A DNA stretch of 64,000 nucleotides from Chaetorhynchus papuensis (GCA_013396525.1 VWYX01000859.1:248001-312000); one strand, 5' to 3'; counted from the stretch's first letter, positions 1 through 14,400 are shown. Translations and numbers: made by a program. The notes: generated by a model from the sequence alone, not told the origin.

Positions 1-1249
1 CTAAAAATATTTAAAAACAGGAAAAACATTTTTCTGATTTTTAAGTTACTTGCAGCAAGCAGTAAGAAAAGACTGTAAGATAATACACATCTCTGCTTTA
101 GCCATATTTCTGCAAGATTTCAACCTCAGGCAGTTAAAAAATAATATAATTTTATTTTGTTTTTTAAAATAACTCTACACATACATCAATTCTAAGCCGC
201 TCCTTAAAATACAAGTCTCCAAAGTTCCCTTTTTCCCCCTCCTCCTCACCAGCAGAGATAGCACAAGACAGTCCCTGGAGGTGTTTAAGGACAGACTGGA
301 TGTAGCACTTAGTGCCACAGTCTAGTTGACAAGATGGTGTTCAGTCACAGGTTGGACTTGATGACCTCAGAGGACTTTTCCGATTTAACTGATTCTGGAT
401 TCTGTTATTCAAACACTGCTTCTTGTGGTAAGGGACAATATACTCAATCACAAGATTTCTAGAAGTGATCCACAACCACTTCAAATCAATTCAAAATCAA
501 GATCCTGGTAAGCTACTCAGAGACACCTACTCATTTCCCCAGCTTCATCCAATGATAACCATTGTGAAGTACAAGTACCCATTACTGGGCAAAGAGGACA
601 AATTGAAGTATTTTAAAACTATTCATATCATAGCAAAATTAGCTATTAAGTGTCTGAATTTTCCTAACATTAGTCTTGACAAGTGATTGTAGAGATATGC
701 ACAGTGGATATGTACAGTGTAGCTCCAACAATATTTCCTTATTAATTAGTTTGCCGTACACTCAATTGTTCACTGCTCTTGAAAAAAAACGCAGGTCTTA
801 CTTATCTGTTCGTACATTTTCCTCATGATAAAAAAATGTGGTATTCTACTGACAAGTCATAAGTGTTAACTTAACCCTACTAATATTAATCTAACTCGGA
901 GTTTATTATGGCAAGAAAACCCTTATAGAATTCCCTAGAGATGACAAAATGCTCTCAATACACAACATGCATTCAACATAATTACAAAGAACAGTCAGCT
1001 ACCACAAAATATCTTCATGTACTGTGACAGTAAAAGCAGTGGCCCTCATAGGTTCTCAAGAAATGTAATGTAAATGCAATATTGCTCCAGCTACAGCGTT
1101 AGCCCATTAATTCTCAGTATAAAAACATGCTGTACCTGATAAATAGAATTTGCATTATGACAGTAACTTCCAGCATTCCAAAAGTTAGGTGAAAGCACAC
1201 AACCACTGCCATTTTTACATCAGGTTCTGCCTCTTTAGAACACATTTAC
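1..1249 (-). other. NBEAL1 intron (3' end outside window)
   Basis: AT-rich intronic sequence with no exon I can recognise. It holds the CR1 fragment at 269-404. The small open frame at 465-686 on the plus strand has no protein-like features. Confidence 0.8.
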
Positions 1250-4200
1250 CTTGATGTCCCAGTTCACAACTTTGTTTCCAGTTAGTCTTCCATGTAAAAG
1301 ATTTGCAGACAGGTCAAGACAAATCGGATTTCTGCAGGCCTGTTAAACAAACGAAGAAGCCATGATATACATCATCTAGGAAACAAGTTACAGATGCTTG
1401 AACACAAGATTTTGTGCCAGTGTGTTAATATTGAAGTGTTTAAACAACATGAAACCCCTAGAATATATGTTATTTTAGATTTGACATTATCTATTGTAGA
1501 AGTTAATTCCATCCATTTCTCTAACATGAACAAAACCTACTATCTCTGCACAAGACTACAGTTTAAGAAAGCTCTCACTGCTCCTTATCTTCCCATGAAA
1601 ACCACAGTGCAAACACAAAGTAATGCACACTGTGTAGTAGAACAGAAATGATGTCCTGTTTCATACCTTTGGTGTATAATGAAGCAGCACCTTACTGGGG
1701 AGGTCTGCTACTTCAGCTTCTTGAGACTTCCATGGAGTTAAACAGTTTGGACCTATAAAAAAAGGTATATAAAATTATATAAGATATATTTAAGAGTCCA
1801 CTGGTTATTAATGTTGCCCTTTACTAATTTTATACTACCAGACCTGTTGGAAGAACAAACAAGACTGTCTGAACCACATCTGAGACATGCTTTGAAATAG
1901 AGTCTCTATGACTTAAATCACTCATTTCAGAGGCTCTGCTTAAAAATGAACATATTCTACATGAAAAGCTAAACTACATTGCAAAGAAGAGGTGTTATAC
2001 ATTAAAACAGCTCTAATGTTTGTCTTTACAAATACCTGTCTCATATTTGTCACTAATCTTTGTCATCAAGCCTAAATGCCCAGAAAAGTGGGCATTCAAG
2101 ATAGCTTTGTTCAGCAATACAAAATATTTCCCTTAAATAATGCAAGTGTTTTAATGCAAATCTGTAACAACCTCAAGTCATTATAGAACTTAATACCTTT
2201 AATACCTTTAATAACTTAATACCTTTAATACTTAGAACTGTACAACATAGCTTCCAGAGTATTTTCTTTAAAATGACCACTTAATTGTTGATTTTTATGG
2301 AAAAATCCTCAAGCATAAATCACCTTTAAGTGGCCTATCAAAATAAGGTCAATACTTAAAGAGTCTCAACTATAAACACATGCAAGCAGACAGTAGCAAA
2401 AATTCAAAACTTACAAGTGAAATTATTACCTAACATTTTAATTTTGGCAGGTCTGTACATATCACAAACAGATGAGCTTATGCAAATATACTATTTTTAA
2501 ATCAGACTTCGTAAAATATTTATTAAATGTTAAGCTTATTTGCTTTAAAGCACTCTCACTTATGTCAGCTCTGTGGTTCTTCTAGATTGTAAGTTCTTCT
2601 TTATGTGTCTGTGTAGAGCAAAGCTTAGTGGGGTCTTGCTCGTAACTCCTTCATTTTACTTCACTAAAACCAGTACAATCACCACTTACCTGCTAAATAT
2701 AATGCTTTCACCTGAGAAGGCTGCAGTGCTTCATGGAAGATAATAACCGATCCGAGTTGGCCCTCCAAAGATGTTGGACACCCCCATTCACTGTCCTGAG
2801 TCCCTGCTGAGATCATCTTGGTGATGAACTCTGGTTTTCCAAGCACCCCACCCCAACTTCCTGTAGCGAGAATCCCCCCAAGGGATGTCCGATGGGGCAT
2901 GATTGGGGAGGAAAAAGGCGGATCTGGTATCTGAGATGGAGGAGGAGTTGTTGTTCTTTGACCAGCTGAACCAATGCAGCAAGAAGCAAAAGACTGGAGA
3001 GTCACACATGGAAGATAGAAAATAAAACACATACTGTAAATTTAAGCTTTAAATCTGAAGACTGCATCTAGCAAATCTGAAGTCAATAAATGAAACCAAG
3101 AGCAACAAGTTTTGTCATGCCCTGAAAAACAAGCGATCCATCACAGTAGGCCAAAAAACAAGAGCATATACCTCTCGTAATCAGAGATAACATCCTTTTT
3201 CCAACTAAGACTAAATTGGTTACCTCAACTGCTGCGTGACCTCTGGCAGGAGCACAGCCAGGAAGGACAGTGCTCCAGATATCCCTCTGTACATACTCCT
3301 CTTCTGGATTATATTCCAAAATACTAGCCCAGCACATCTACTACTGTACATTCTTCATATCAGTTAGTCCACTCACATAGATGCTCTCATGGTTAGCTTA
3401 CCTGCCCTACTTCTAGTTACCTTGAGATTTATAGAGCTTATTTTACAGATGGGCCAAAATCCAGAGTTTTATCTTGAAATGAAAACTACACTTACTCTCA
3501 TTTTTAAGTTTTATACTGATTTTACCATTACAGCATCGAACTTGACTGTTTTCTCAACGTACTTAACAAATATCAAATTAGAACTTAGAAAAGATGGAAG
3601 AATGTTGGGTGTTGTAGGCCAGTTTAATATAAATTTGTTCCACAAAAGGAATGAACAATGCTTACAAAGGAAATTAAATATGCCATATGCTCATTTTGAT
3701 GGCTAGTGTATTGTTTTAGGCTAAATATGTACACATCCAAAATGGTTAGATTAACTGCCTGTAAAGTGCTTATCCAGCTACCAACAGAATAAGGAATAGC
3801 ATATTAAGGAAACATTAAAAAAACAGAAGTAAAAATGTATGAAAACACTGAAAATAACAGGGAATATTCCTCACTGAGTACTGTTACACACCAATCCTCC
3901 TGGCAGAGCTGCCACTTATTATGATGTCGTCATAAATTACGTCAATATGCTCAGGCAATTATTTTGAGGAAAACCCCATGATTTAATCAGTGTCATCTGG
4001 TAGAGTTTTTTGTTTTGTTTTTAAACTGAGATAACTAAACAAGCATTACTTAATGGTTAGTTACACTCCAAAATAATATTCTGGACAATATCCAAAGCTG
4101 AACATTATTAGCAATTGGCTGAACTCTCATTGTTGTCCGAGAGCTCATCCTACCAGGGGCATGGCTCAGAAGGGAACTTACTTCATTCATAGCAGGGAAT

Positions 4201-7200
4201 CGAAGTGGGGCAGAGACCTTCTGCTGTCCATTGACATAGATATACACCAGGCTCTGACCGAAGGGCCTCTTTCCAGGCACGTGAACAATAGTTATGTTGT
4301 GCTGGTTATGCAATAAAAAAATAATTAAGTCATTATTACGAGCAGTGAAATTATTATATGAAATTATTTAACTTCATCTCTACTAAGCTGGTGAGGAAAG
4401 CACTTAAGAAAATATATCCAAAGCATCAACAAGAATATAAAACTACCTGCTGCTTCCACTTTAAAGTACTAAATGTAATGCTTACACATAAACAGGTTTT
4501 TGAAGAGAAAGATACAGCTCTTCCATAATAATGCACATAAGTTTTTAAGTATGGGAACAGAAAAGGGTAAGGCAGAAACAGCACTACAGATAATTTATTC
4601 GCATAGCACCACAGCATCTTACGCTTGTTTTAATTTAATATAAAAGAAACCTCTAATGGTGTAACAAGCTTAATCAATTAAAAATGACTAACAACACATG
4701 CATAAATTAGCTCAATCCACAACTAATATATGTGAAAATTGCTTGCGTTATTTGAGATTAAATCTGCTCCTATGCAATGAATTACTGAAATATTAAAAAA
4801 TAGACTACTCATAAAACGATCCAAATAATTGAATTGTGACTTCTGAGCTAACAATACAACCCTAAACAAAGTGTTTGTCAGGATCAAATCTTACCCAGAG
4901 AGAGTCAAAAAAACAATGGTCAGGCAGCATCACTGTTGCATACTCCCTCTTCGTGCACACTGCAACCACCAGTACCCCCGAGCACGTAATAAAGGCTTCA
5001 AACCCCATACCACTTGCAGTAAAAAAGCTACAGAAAGGCAAAAAGACACACAGTCAAGGACTTGCTTCATCAAAACTACCACCTAACAATACATTCATTA
5101 AGCAGAAAATCCACTCAAGTTGTTTGACAGCGGTCCAATATTTACTATGTGACTGTTACTCTTCTTATAACAAAAAAAAAAAAAAGGACCAAAAAGACAT
5201 TTTGTTTGCTTCTGAATGTTAGTACCCAAAAAGCTAAATTATATCTAAATTATATCAAGAACCATTCATGTCAACATTCACTGCTTAAGCACTATGAAGG
5301 TGTCTGCTCACTGTGCTCTTATGCAAATCCAGAGCTCATTACCTTTACAAAAAACTGTGTGAAGGCTGTTCTGGCTTTGGGCGGGGGGTTGGATGGACTG
5401 ATTTTTGGTTTTTAATGTTGTTTTGTTCAAGCAATGAACCTGAACACAATTTGGAATTATGGATGTTGAAACAGTAGATGACAAGACATTATAACAGAGA
5501 AACTACAGGGTTATTTCTGTAACAGAACCTGGCTCTGGTGACAGATGAAAGCTCTCCCCATCCCAGACTAAGCATTACGTTTTGCCTTCAATGAAGATAA
5601 GCAGAAGTACAGTATGTCACAGGGCACAGATGGCCTACATCTGAGCTGTAGGTTGTAGCAGTTACACGAACTGTACCTATAGAGCTGCTTCCTCTTGCCA
5701 CTCTTGCCCGTCGTGCCAGGGCCCACGCGGTCGTGGTCGAGGCAGAGCCAGGCGCTGAAGGAGAAGGCCGAGCCCGGCCACCGGTGGATGGCGGGCACGG
5801 CGATGCCGGCCATGCTGTGGTGCAGGTCGAAGTACTGCAGGGCGCTGGCCATGCCCTGCTTCCGAGCCATGGCCAGCAGGGCGCGCATCACCGGCACCAC
5901 GTACGGGTGAGCTCCGCGGGGCTCCTCCGGCCGCAGCAGCCGCACGAGCTGCAGCAGCTCTTCCGAGCCCATGGAATGGCTCCCCAAGGAGCCCAGCAGG
6001 GCTATCAGGTTCTCTGCGCACGTACAGTGGAGCGCCGAGTGGGAATTGAGGGTCTCGATGATACGGATGACCATGTTTGCATTGACACACGTGGCACGGC
6101 TCTGTCTGTCAATGCAGCAGATTCGCCTCAACCAATTTGAGATGAAAATCTGCAGCTCGTGTGATTCTAGTTCTGGAAGCCACTGGATGAGCAGCAATAA
6201 GGGCTGGACATTACTAATGCCTAGTATCCCAACAGCCATGTGGTCGCCTTCTACAGCCTGAAAAACAGCAGAGAACTCAGACATGCAATGCAGTTAAGAA
6301 AGGGCTAGGAGTACTGTTGAAAGATGTCAGCATTTCTGCATTCAAAGCAGGCACAACTCACCATATTCATGAGTTCTTCCAGCAATTCCCGTGAGGGTTG
6401 ACCCAGTGATTTTAGTACCTCATATATGTGTGCATAGCCAATCCTCTCCTTGAAGACCTCCTGAGGATAAAAATTCCAGTCTCACTAACAAATAAAATGA
6501 ATAAAAATTGCTTGTCTAGTGCAGCAGGTTTTAATTTAACACAATATTAGACACATAATAATTAGAATGCGATAATTACAGGTTAGAAATCTGTTTTTGA
6601 TAACCTGCTCATTCTACTGTCTCTAGAATGCTGCAGATGAGAAGCATTTCACTGCAACACACAGATAAATACTAAGTTCAAAGTTGTATTTTATTAATCA
6701 CCTGTGAAAAAACATAATTACTTTGGTATAATCCAAATGTTAATACTATCACAAAGAACAAATACCTTTGTTTTTCATCTTTTTAGTGCAAACTATAGCA
6801 TGAAATGTTTACATTGAAAATTAGAAGTATTCAACTATTAACCTTTCAGTAAAAGATTTTTCTAGATCAGATTAAAAACCACTCATCCTAAACACTTAAA
6901 ATAATTAGAGAAGTGTTTCAAGGAAGTTTTCCTGAAAACTAATTGATTTTACAAGAAGAAGAAAAAAATTAAATCAAACAGCAAAGTTCAAATGATAGTA
7001 TCCATTTATGGTTTAATTAATAAACAGCCAACACATCATATGGAATGAATACTCTTCTCCAGGCTATACTCTGTGCCGAAATTATTTTTTTTTTTAAAGA
7101 ATAAATCTTTCAACAGAAGTGAGGTGATTACTTAGGTAAACATGAAAAGAAAAAATACACATGTTACAGTAGAAGCACAATTGAAAACTCTACTGACTCA

Positions 7201-8397
7201 CTGTGAATCCCAGCTAGTCCCCACCTGCAACATACAACTCTTCCCAGGCCTTCCAGAGTCTGTGGCAAAATAAGCACTTTCAGTAATGCTCTGGAGGAGC
7301 ATAACTGATCCTGTTGCCTCTCCCTTAGGCTGTAGTGCAAATAGCAACAAAATCAGATGATTGCCACTCTTCCTTTATCCTCTACTGTGCAGTCACATCC
7401 CTTTGCCTGTGCCAAGCCCAGGGAATCATTCAGCCAAGGGTTAAATGTAATGAACGCAGCAATCCAGGAATAAATACACTACTTTTCCATGGGCTTAGCT
7501 TCCAGTCAGAATCACAAACTAACCACAACCTATCCATAACCTATCCATTTACCAAATCACCAGAATAACTACCAAGGAAGGGCACAGGGCAGTGCCATGA
7601 CCACCATCTGGAAAGCAATACTGCCATGGCTTTGTCTAAAGCCATATAAAACTACAACACAAACTGTTGCCTGAAAACTCCTGCAAATACCCACTAAGTC
7701 TACTCCACATATCAATGGAAAAAGTAAAAACGTACTTCCTTTACAAAAGTTCCAACTGCCATTATACTCAGATCTTCCAGTTTTGGTAGAAAGGTGACCC
7801 AGTGTCCAGCCCCTGAACACACGTAAAGGGAAAAGGAAAGCTAACCAACTATTCCTATCTGGCATGAATGTGTGACCACGATCTGCTCAACTCCATTAGC
7901 AAGATCCATCAAGAACCTGTGATAAAAGCACTAACTGGAAACAAGATCAAGAAGCTGCCAACAGCCCTCTGCACAGACATGGTTACCTTTGCAGCTGGAG
8001 ACTTGTGCATTACTGCTGTGAGGGCTTGGATGGTTGATACTGCCAAGGAGTCCAGGTGCCCCTGAAACACCTGAAAGTAGCAGGTACAGAAGTCATAAAC
8101 AAACATGCAAAGACAGTTCAGCTCCAAAATCTGTGCTGTGCCCTCCTGCCAGGAGGGAAACCAAGAGTTTGGTAACATGCTTCAAAAATCATCTCCCCAC
8201 CAGTCAAAATTTCAAACCCCACAGCCTACAAGGAATTACATCACAGTAGACAACTAACCACCGACTGCAAGAGGAGAGAAGCATTCGCAACACAAACTGC
8301 ACCTCAAATATTCGGATGGACAAACAAGTTTTCCTCATGCGTCTAATGGACAACCTCAAGAGGGAGGGAGGGAGGGAAACAATTAGGAAATCTCTTG

Positions 8398-8435
<38 letters not shown>

Positions 8436-11400
8436 CTGGAAAATCAGCACCTGCAGTTCATATAAAATGACTTACTTTCCATCCAAGGCCCTGCACACCA
8501 GCGCAGCACACACACACCCCTGAAGTGTAAGAGATAAGTCACACCAGCAGAGTTAGGTGGCTGCCTCACCCATAGCCTCATTGCATTGATTCAACACCTC
8601 TCTCTCCAATTCAAGTAATCTTTTCAGGTTTTTTTCTAAAATTCTTGTTTATATTGGTATTTCAGTGGTGGTTTTAAGAACAAAAATGTTGAAGAACTCT
8701 TTTGCATCCATCAATAAACCTAATTAGCAACACTGTGCAAAGAAACATACTGTTTCATCATCTCTGAAATATTATATGCACCTCAGACATATTTTGAAAG
8801 TGAAATGTCAAGAATCAGAAGACTCTATTAGATGTGAAGAAACATTTACATGCGGTTAGAGCGTTGTGCCGTGTCCAAAAAAGCCAAAGCTATTAGTTAA
8901 AAATCACAATTTGTAAATTACCATCCCTTGTATTTAGCATTTTTTTACATTTTTAATCAGAACAAATAATTCTGCTATAAAATTAATACAAAAATTTGCA
9001 TTTTAAACTTTCCACAGTATTTGTGAAAAGTGAAGCAACAGGCTATTCCTACCTCCCTGATTCAGCCTGTCCATTGTTTTGTGAACATTTGTTCTTGATG
9101 ACAAGCAAAGAATCAGGACACGAAACACATTGAGATTCACAAACAAGGCCCCAGAATCCAAAACACCACAGTGCTGAGACAAAGAGCAAAAAAGAGGAAA
9201 AGGAGGGGAAAAAGAATCACCACCAGGCTGAGAGAATTTATTTGGATCCCATTCATGTACTTCACCTTTTCCTTAAAATAAGCATAACTGATGCCCATTC
9301 TACTGCCAATATCTGCAGTTTGAAGCAGATGAATAAAACATAGGCTGAATTCAATTTGTTATTCAGGAAAATCATTTTCCAGAGCCAGGAAATGCTAATC
9401 TGTGCAGCATCGTAAGTTCATCTTGCTGCAGAAGGCTTAAGGAGGATGGTTAAGGTGAAGCACAGGAATCAATTTTCCTGTGATTGTGTCTTGACTTCAA
9501 CTGAAGCAAAATACAGTTTAGGTAGGTACCTGGTCCTCATTCATTTCTGTCAGTAATTTGTTGGTAAGGTCTTTCTCACTCTTGTCTGCCACTTTATTGT
9601 TAGCATTTAAAAACAGCTGTTAGAGACAAGAATAATGGAAATAATTGCATTAAACAGTTACCTGCAGCCAAATTTGTGGAGGCTGCCTTAGATTTGTATT
9701 TCACATACAAAAACAGGAAAAAAAGAAAAAAAAGCTTTCTCACGCTGGTGAGACAAAAGTGTCCATTAGTCTTCTGTTAATTCTTAAAATACTGAAAATT
9801 ACACTGTATTTTTGCTACAGAGTAATTACTTTTTTCCCCAAAAAAATACATGAAAATATGTAATCACTGCGACAAAGAGATTTATCTGGAATTTATACTC
9901 ATCTCTGGCTTAGCAACTGTGATTTCATTTACAATATGCAACATGACAGAGATTTCTAAGAAATTTACTTGTAAGAAATAAAGACAAAAGTGAGGCATTA
10001 ACAAGGAAATGGATACAGATGTTTCACCATTTTCCACTTATTTCACCCTAGGTGAAAGCTTAAGATACCTAGACAGAATATTTTCATCTTCAAACAGCAC
10101 AGTAGCAGAATTTCTGGGGCACACAGTCTTTAGGACAGGAAAAAGGGCAAAATATCTCTGCCATCATCCTAAGAATCAGGTTGTAAACAGCTTTAAATCA
10201 AACATACACTCATACTGCATCTTCAGCTAAGGAACTGCTCTGTGTTCAGTAGCTAGATTCCTAGTCAGTTCCTGAATTTGAAAGTTTCAAACTCACCCAA
10301 ATTCATAATCAATCGCAGTCAATTTGCGTGCCAAATTTAGCTGTAACCTAGTCAGAACTAAGATTTACCTCCTTCTGTTTGAAGATTCTGTTGAGGTATG
10401 AAAAAAAAACCTGACCAAAATGTTTTAGAGATTCCTTTAAGAAAAAGGAAACACTTTCCTTTAGTGGATAAAACCTAAGCATTTGTCTTTTCCCTCACAT
10501 AGACACGTTGTGTTCCATTATCTGCCAGGTTAGTCTCTCTGAAGAGGAACAACCTGAGAAATCGACTTCCATAAATTAGGGCAAAACAAAGGACAACATC
10601 TAAGATATTACTTTGACTTACATAGGTGTGAAAGCACATAGTTAGAAACACTTCGAAAGGTACATCACAGTCAAAGAGCACTTAACAATGCAAAATAACT
10701 ATAATATGCTTCAGAGGACTTTAACATTAACAAGAGTAAGTACATTACACAAAAGCAAATGAAGATGATGCAAAAATAAAGAGCCCATCAAACTTTTCAT
10801 ATGAGTTACTTCATTTCTCATAAGGCATGTGAAAAGGAAAAAGATTTTTTTTTACAATGCCAACATGATTTTAATTATTCCATTTAAAAGCTGTTAAAAA
10901 AACCATTTTTTTCTTTTAATCAGACATACTGCTAGAGGTCATTGTGCTTGCTCAAAGTCTGACCTCTGAGAGAGTTAAATAGGTAAGAAAAGATCCAGCA
11001 CTGACAAAACAGTTTGTTAAATGACCCTCAGTACTGAATAAGCACCTCCTGATACCTCTGAATTACAGTCCCTCTTTTTGGATATCACTGGCAAAAAGCA
11101 ACAGTCAGATCATCAAAACTTAACCAAGCAGTTTTGAAAAGCTTCTGTGCAGATCTCTAACCCTAAAGCATAGTTAAGGAAAGACAGTTTGCCCATGAGC
11201 CTTAAAACCAGCAAATATGAAAAAAAAGGATCTACATTTTACAAGATTGTTATACTGCGAATGACTAGGAAGTATGACTAGAAATACAGCCTTGAACACC
11301 CTGATTTCCTGGGGATATCTATAGCAGAAATAGTGGTATGTATTTTCTTTACCCCTTCTTTCCATAGAAATCACTTGCATTTCAAGTTTGCAGAAGATCC

Positions 11401-14400
11401 AATAGCTTCCTGAGTTTCAGACATGTGTATGGACTCTCATGCTCTCTGACGAGATGCAGAACATGCTTTTCACACACAGCTTGCTTAGGAACCCAGTAGC
11501 AATTTTCACAAATGATGGGAAAAAATCTAGAAACAGGGTCTCCACCCCCAGCTAAGAAGGAGAAATCCTAATTCTAGAGCTAAATCAATGTTTGCTATTT
11601 GGCTTTGAAAAAGAATGGAGACACAGTGTATTTGGAAGTACAAATATACTGCAACACCTGCCCTGCCTCTATCTCTCCCACTTATCATCCTTGGGGGTAT
11701 TTTGCCTGTAAGAGGCTAAAAAAGCACACTGTGTACCAATCTGGCAGCACTGATCTCTAAACAACACAGAGATATGTGAGACTGTATCCCACGAAAAAAC
11801 CTTAAAAGAACGTGTTTTATAACACACAGACAGGAAGAATAAAAATAAAAACAGCAAGCTGCAAAAAAAAATAGACCAGCTGTTCCTGCTTTCTTAAATT
11901 CCACCACTTGTTTATGAGAGTAGGAACACAGCTAAGAGTCTCCATGAAGAGGTAAACATCACGCTGTTGATGATTTCAGAAGAAACTAAAAAAGGAGTTT
12001 CTTATAGAGTAGAAGGTTAGTACAAAAATAGGCAGAGATTCCCAAACACAGGAGGAGAATGGAAAGGTCAAACAATGTCTTTTCAGAAGGAGATAATAAA
12101 ACTACAAACTATTCAAAACACTTCAAGTCAGCTGGCATTCTGCCACTGATTATAATTACAATTAAGACATAATCCAAACACATTTATTTTTAATACATCA
12201 TTGCACTCAAATACATTCTAATCCAAAATCTAAATGGATTAGAAACAAATTGCACACTGTAGGAAGCATTAAATTATCCAGCATCAGAAGAGCTCAAAAC
12301 AGCTATGTCACTAACATATCAGAAAAAGAGAAATAAAATAGTGAAGAGTGTTACATCATATCTGTGTTGCTTTTACACAAGGAAAAATGAAAGCAGTGCA
12401 ATCAGTGAAAGTTTGCAAATTATGACCATTTGCGGTTGAGATAAAAACCCTAAATCCTATGTAGAAAAGGAAAAACTGAAGAACATTTTTAACAGCTTGA
12501 GCTCATGTTTTATGTCAGCCACACACGGGACTCAAATATTTTGAAACACTTAAAATGGTACACCAGCAAGATTTTTTTTTAATGGAAAAAACATTCCTCT
12601 GAAATTAGAATTCAGACCTCCACCTGGCAGCAGTTAAGTGACTTCCTAGCAATCCAGTAACAGAATATAAAAGAAACAAAACAAAACAAAAAAACAAACT
12701 CCACAACAAAAACCCAAATAAAAAGGTAGGAGGATTGATTTTTTTCAATCAGACATACTGTTAGAGGTCACTGTGCTTTGCTCGAAGTGTGACATCTGAG
12801 AGATTTTAATACGCAAGATTCAGCACTGATTCAAAGACACAGCATCATAACAGATTTTAGAGACTAAGCAGGGTCTGTAAAGTTATTTTGCTCAGGACTC
12901 CAAGTAAGTATCAATTGCTTCAACCACAAGACAGACACGAAACACCTCTACTTCATTAATGATAATACAAGGCAGGTTTTGTTCAAAATATGCTGATAAG
13001 GGAAAACTTACCTTGCAGTTCTGCAACAGTCGAATGAGATGCTCAAAGCAGTTACTGTTAAGGAAAATTGCCTGCAGAACAGGCCTATCTGTGCAGTCTA
13101 ACATGGCTGTGATGGTATCTATAAAATTAGAACAGAACTGGCATCAAAGACAAAACACTTCCCAAATCCATCACGCATTTTTTCCTGCACGTTCCATAAT
13201 ACACATCAGGAAAAAATTAGACAAATTATATGCTCTGCAATTTTGATCAAGAATGATATGCATTTTAAGAACATCTTAAATCACTAGGCCTAAAAGCTAA
13301 ACATTTTGACACCGTAAAAATTACCATATAGCCTACTATATATGGAGAAAAATTCAGTTAATGAATATCTTTGATTGCTCTGGGGCTCTGTTTCAAGTCA
13401 TTGCCAATTTTGAGTTCACAAGCAGCATTACCTTTTTTTTAAAGCACATGAACACTTCTTTCCTCACCTAGCAATTACTCTGCATTCTACAGCAGCCTTA
13501 TACTGTAAGCATTCTCTGTGGCCACAGTACTGTTCCTCAGTTTACTTGGAAGTGTGGGAAGAGAAACACGTTTATTTCCCATGCTGAACATCAAAATGGA
13601 AAAAACTCAAACCCCTGAATTCATACCCAAAAACTTATACCCAATTCTTTCAGACTATTACTTCTGGCCAATGTTTACGACAGTGCCATTTGAAAATCAA
13701 ACTATCACAAAACAGCACCACATGGCTGTTTTATTACAGAACAGTCTTATTCTGCAATTACTAAGGTTCTGATTCGTGTCACTTGTTGCCTAGCAAAGTT
13801 TTCCTCTTAGTGGAGACTTTCAGTCTGTGCACTTTGACACTCCGGTTAAATGGTAGCAGTCTGATATGGTTTCTTCTGGTTTTTTTATTAGTAAATGATT
13901 AAACAAGAAAAACCTAAGAAGAAATGTTAGAAATTTTTCAATTGCTTAGCCAAGTCAACATTTTTGCTTCAGAGTTATTGTCAAGAAATACTGAAAGGAA
14001 CTGGGTACTCACTCAGCATTTGGATCTGTAGTGCTATGAATCTGCTCTCCCACTGCCTGCACCGCCTTGGATTAGGTAAGGCCGAATGGTCTGAATTAAG
14101 CAACTTGAAATAGTTCTCCAATATTGTACTTGTCTCGACTTGGCGTTGGTCAGAACTGCTGGTTAGGAGGATATGGACAACTTCTGTCAGGCACTTCAGA
14201 GTCAGCTCTGCCTTCCTGCTCACTTCCTCAGGGTTTCTGTCATCCCAGTTGTCACAGTCTGCTAAAACACGCATCAAGACTTCCATGGTGGCAGGAGATA
14301 CTGCTTGAAGAGCATTCCTCTGAAATCCATTAAGGCAAAAATATTATTAAGAAAAATAAATGAATTTAGAAGAACTTAAACTGCTTCAAAACAGCTGTGT

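Larger units (their letters stand above)
1340..7986 (-). other. Short NBEAL1 introns between the listed exons
   Basis: The non-exon stretches at 1340-1666, 1753-2689, 2994-4181, 4302-4894, 5028-5676, 6258-6361 and 6461-7986 are AT-rich introns. Apart from a small tandem repeat near 2191 and a short A run near 5171, I see no RNA gene, repeat family or extra exon in them. Confidence 0.75.
9617..13011 (-). other. NBEAL1 intron with a duplicated block
   Basis: This 3.4 kb AT-rich intron contains two diverged copies of an 80-base block (10918-11004 and 12747-12829). No stretch here looks like an RNA gene, and the short open frames (for example 10009-10230 plus, 11174-11380 minus) have no recognisable protein features. 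Confidence 0.7.

Noticed and set aside
2788..3030. Second minus-strand frame overlapping the NBEAL1 exon at 2690-2993
   Set aside because: Shadow frame of the true exon, which matches NBEAL1 in the other register.
5733..6140. Plus-strand open frames of up to 135 codons opposite the large NBEAL1 exon
   Set aside because: They are antisense shadows of a GC-rich true coding exon; the minus-strand reading matches NBEAL1 exactly.
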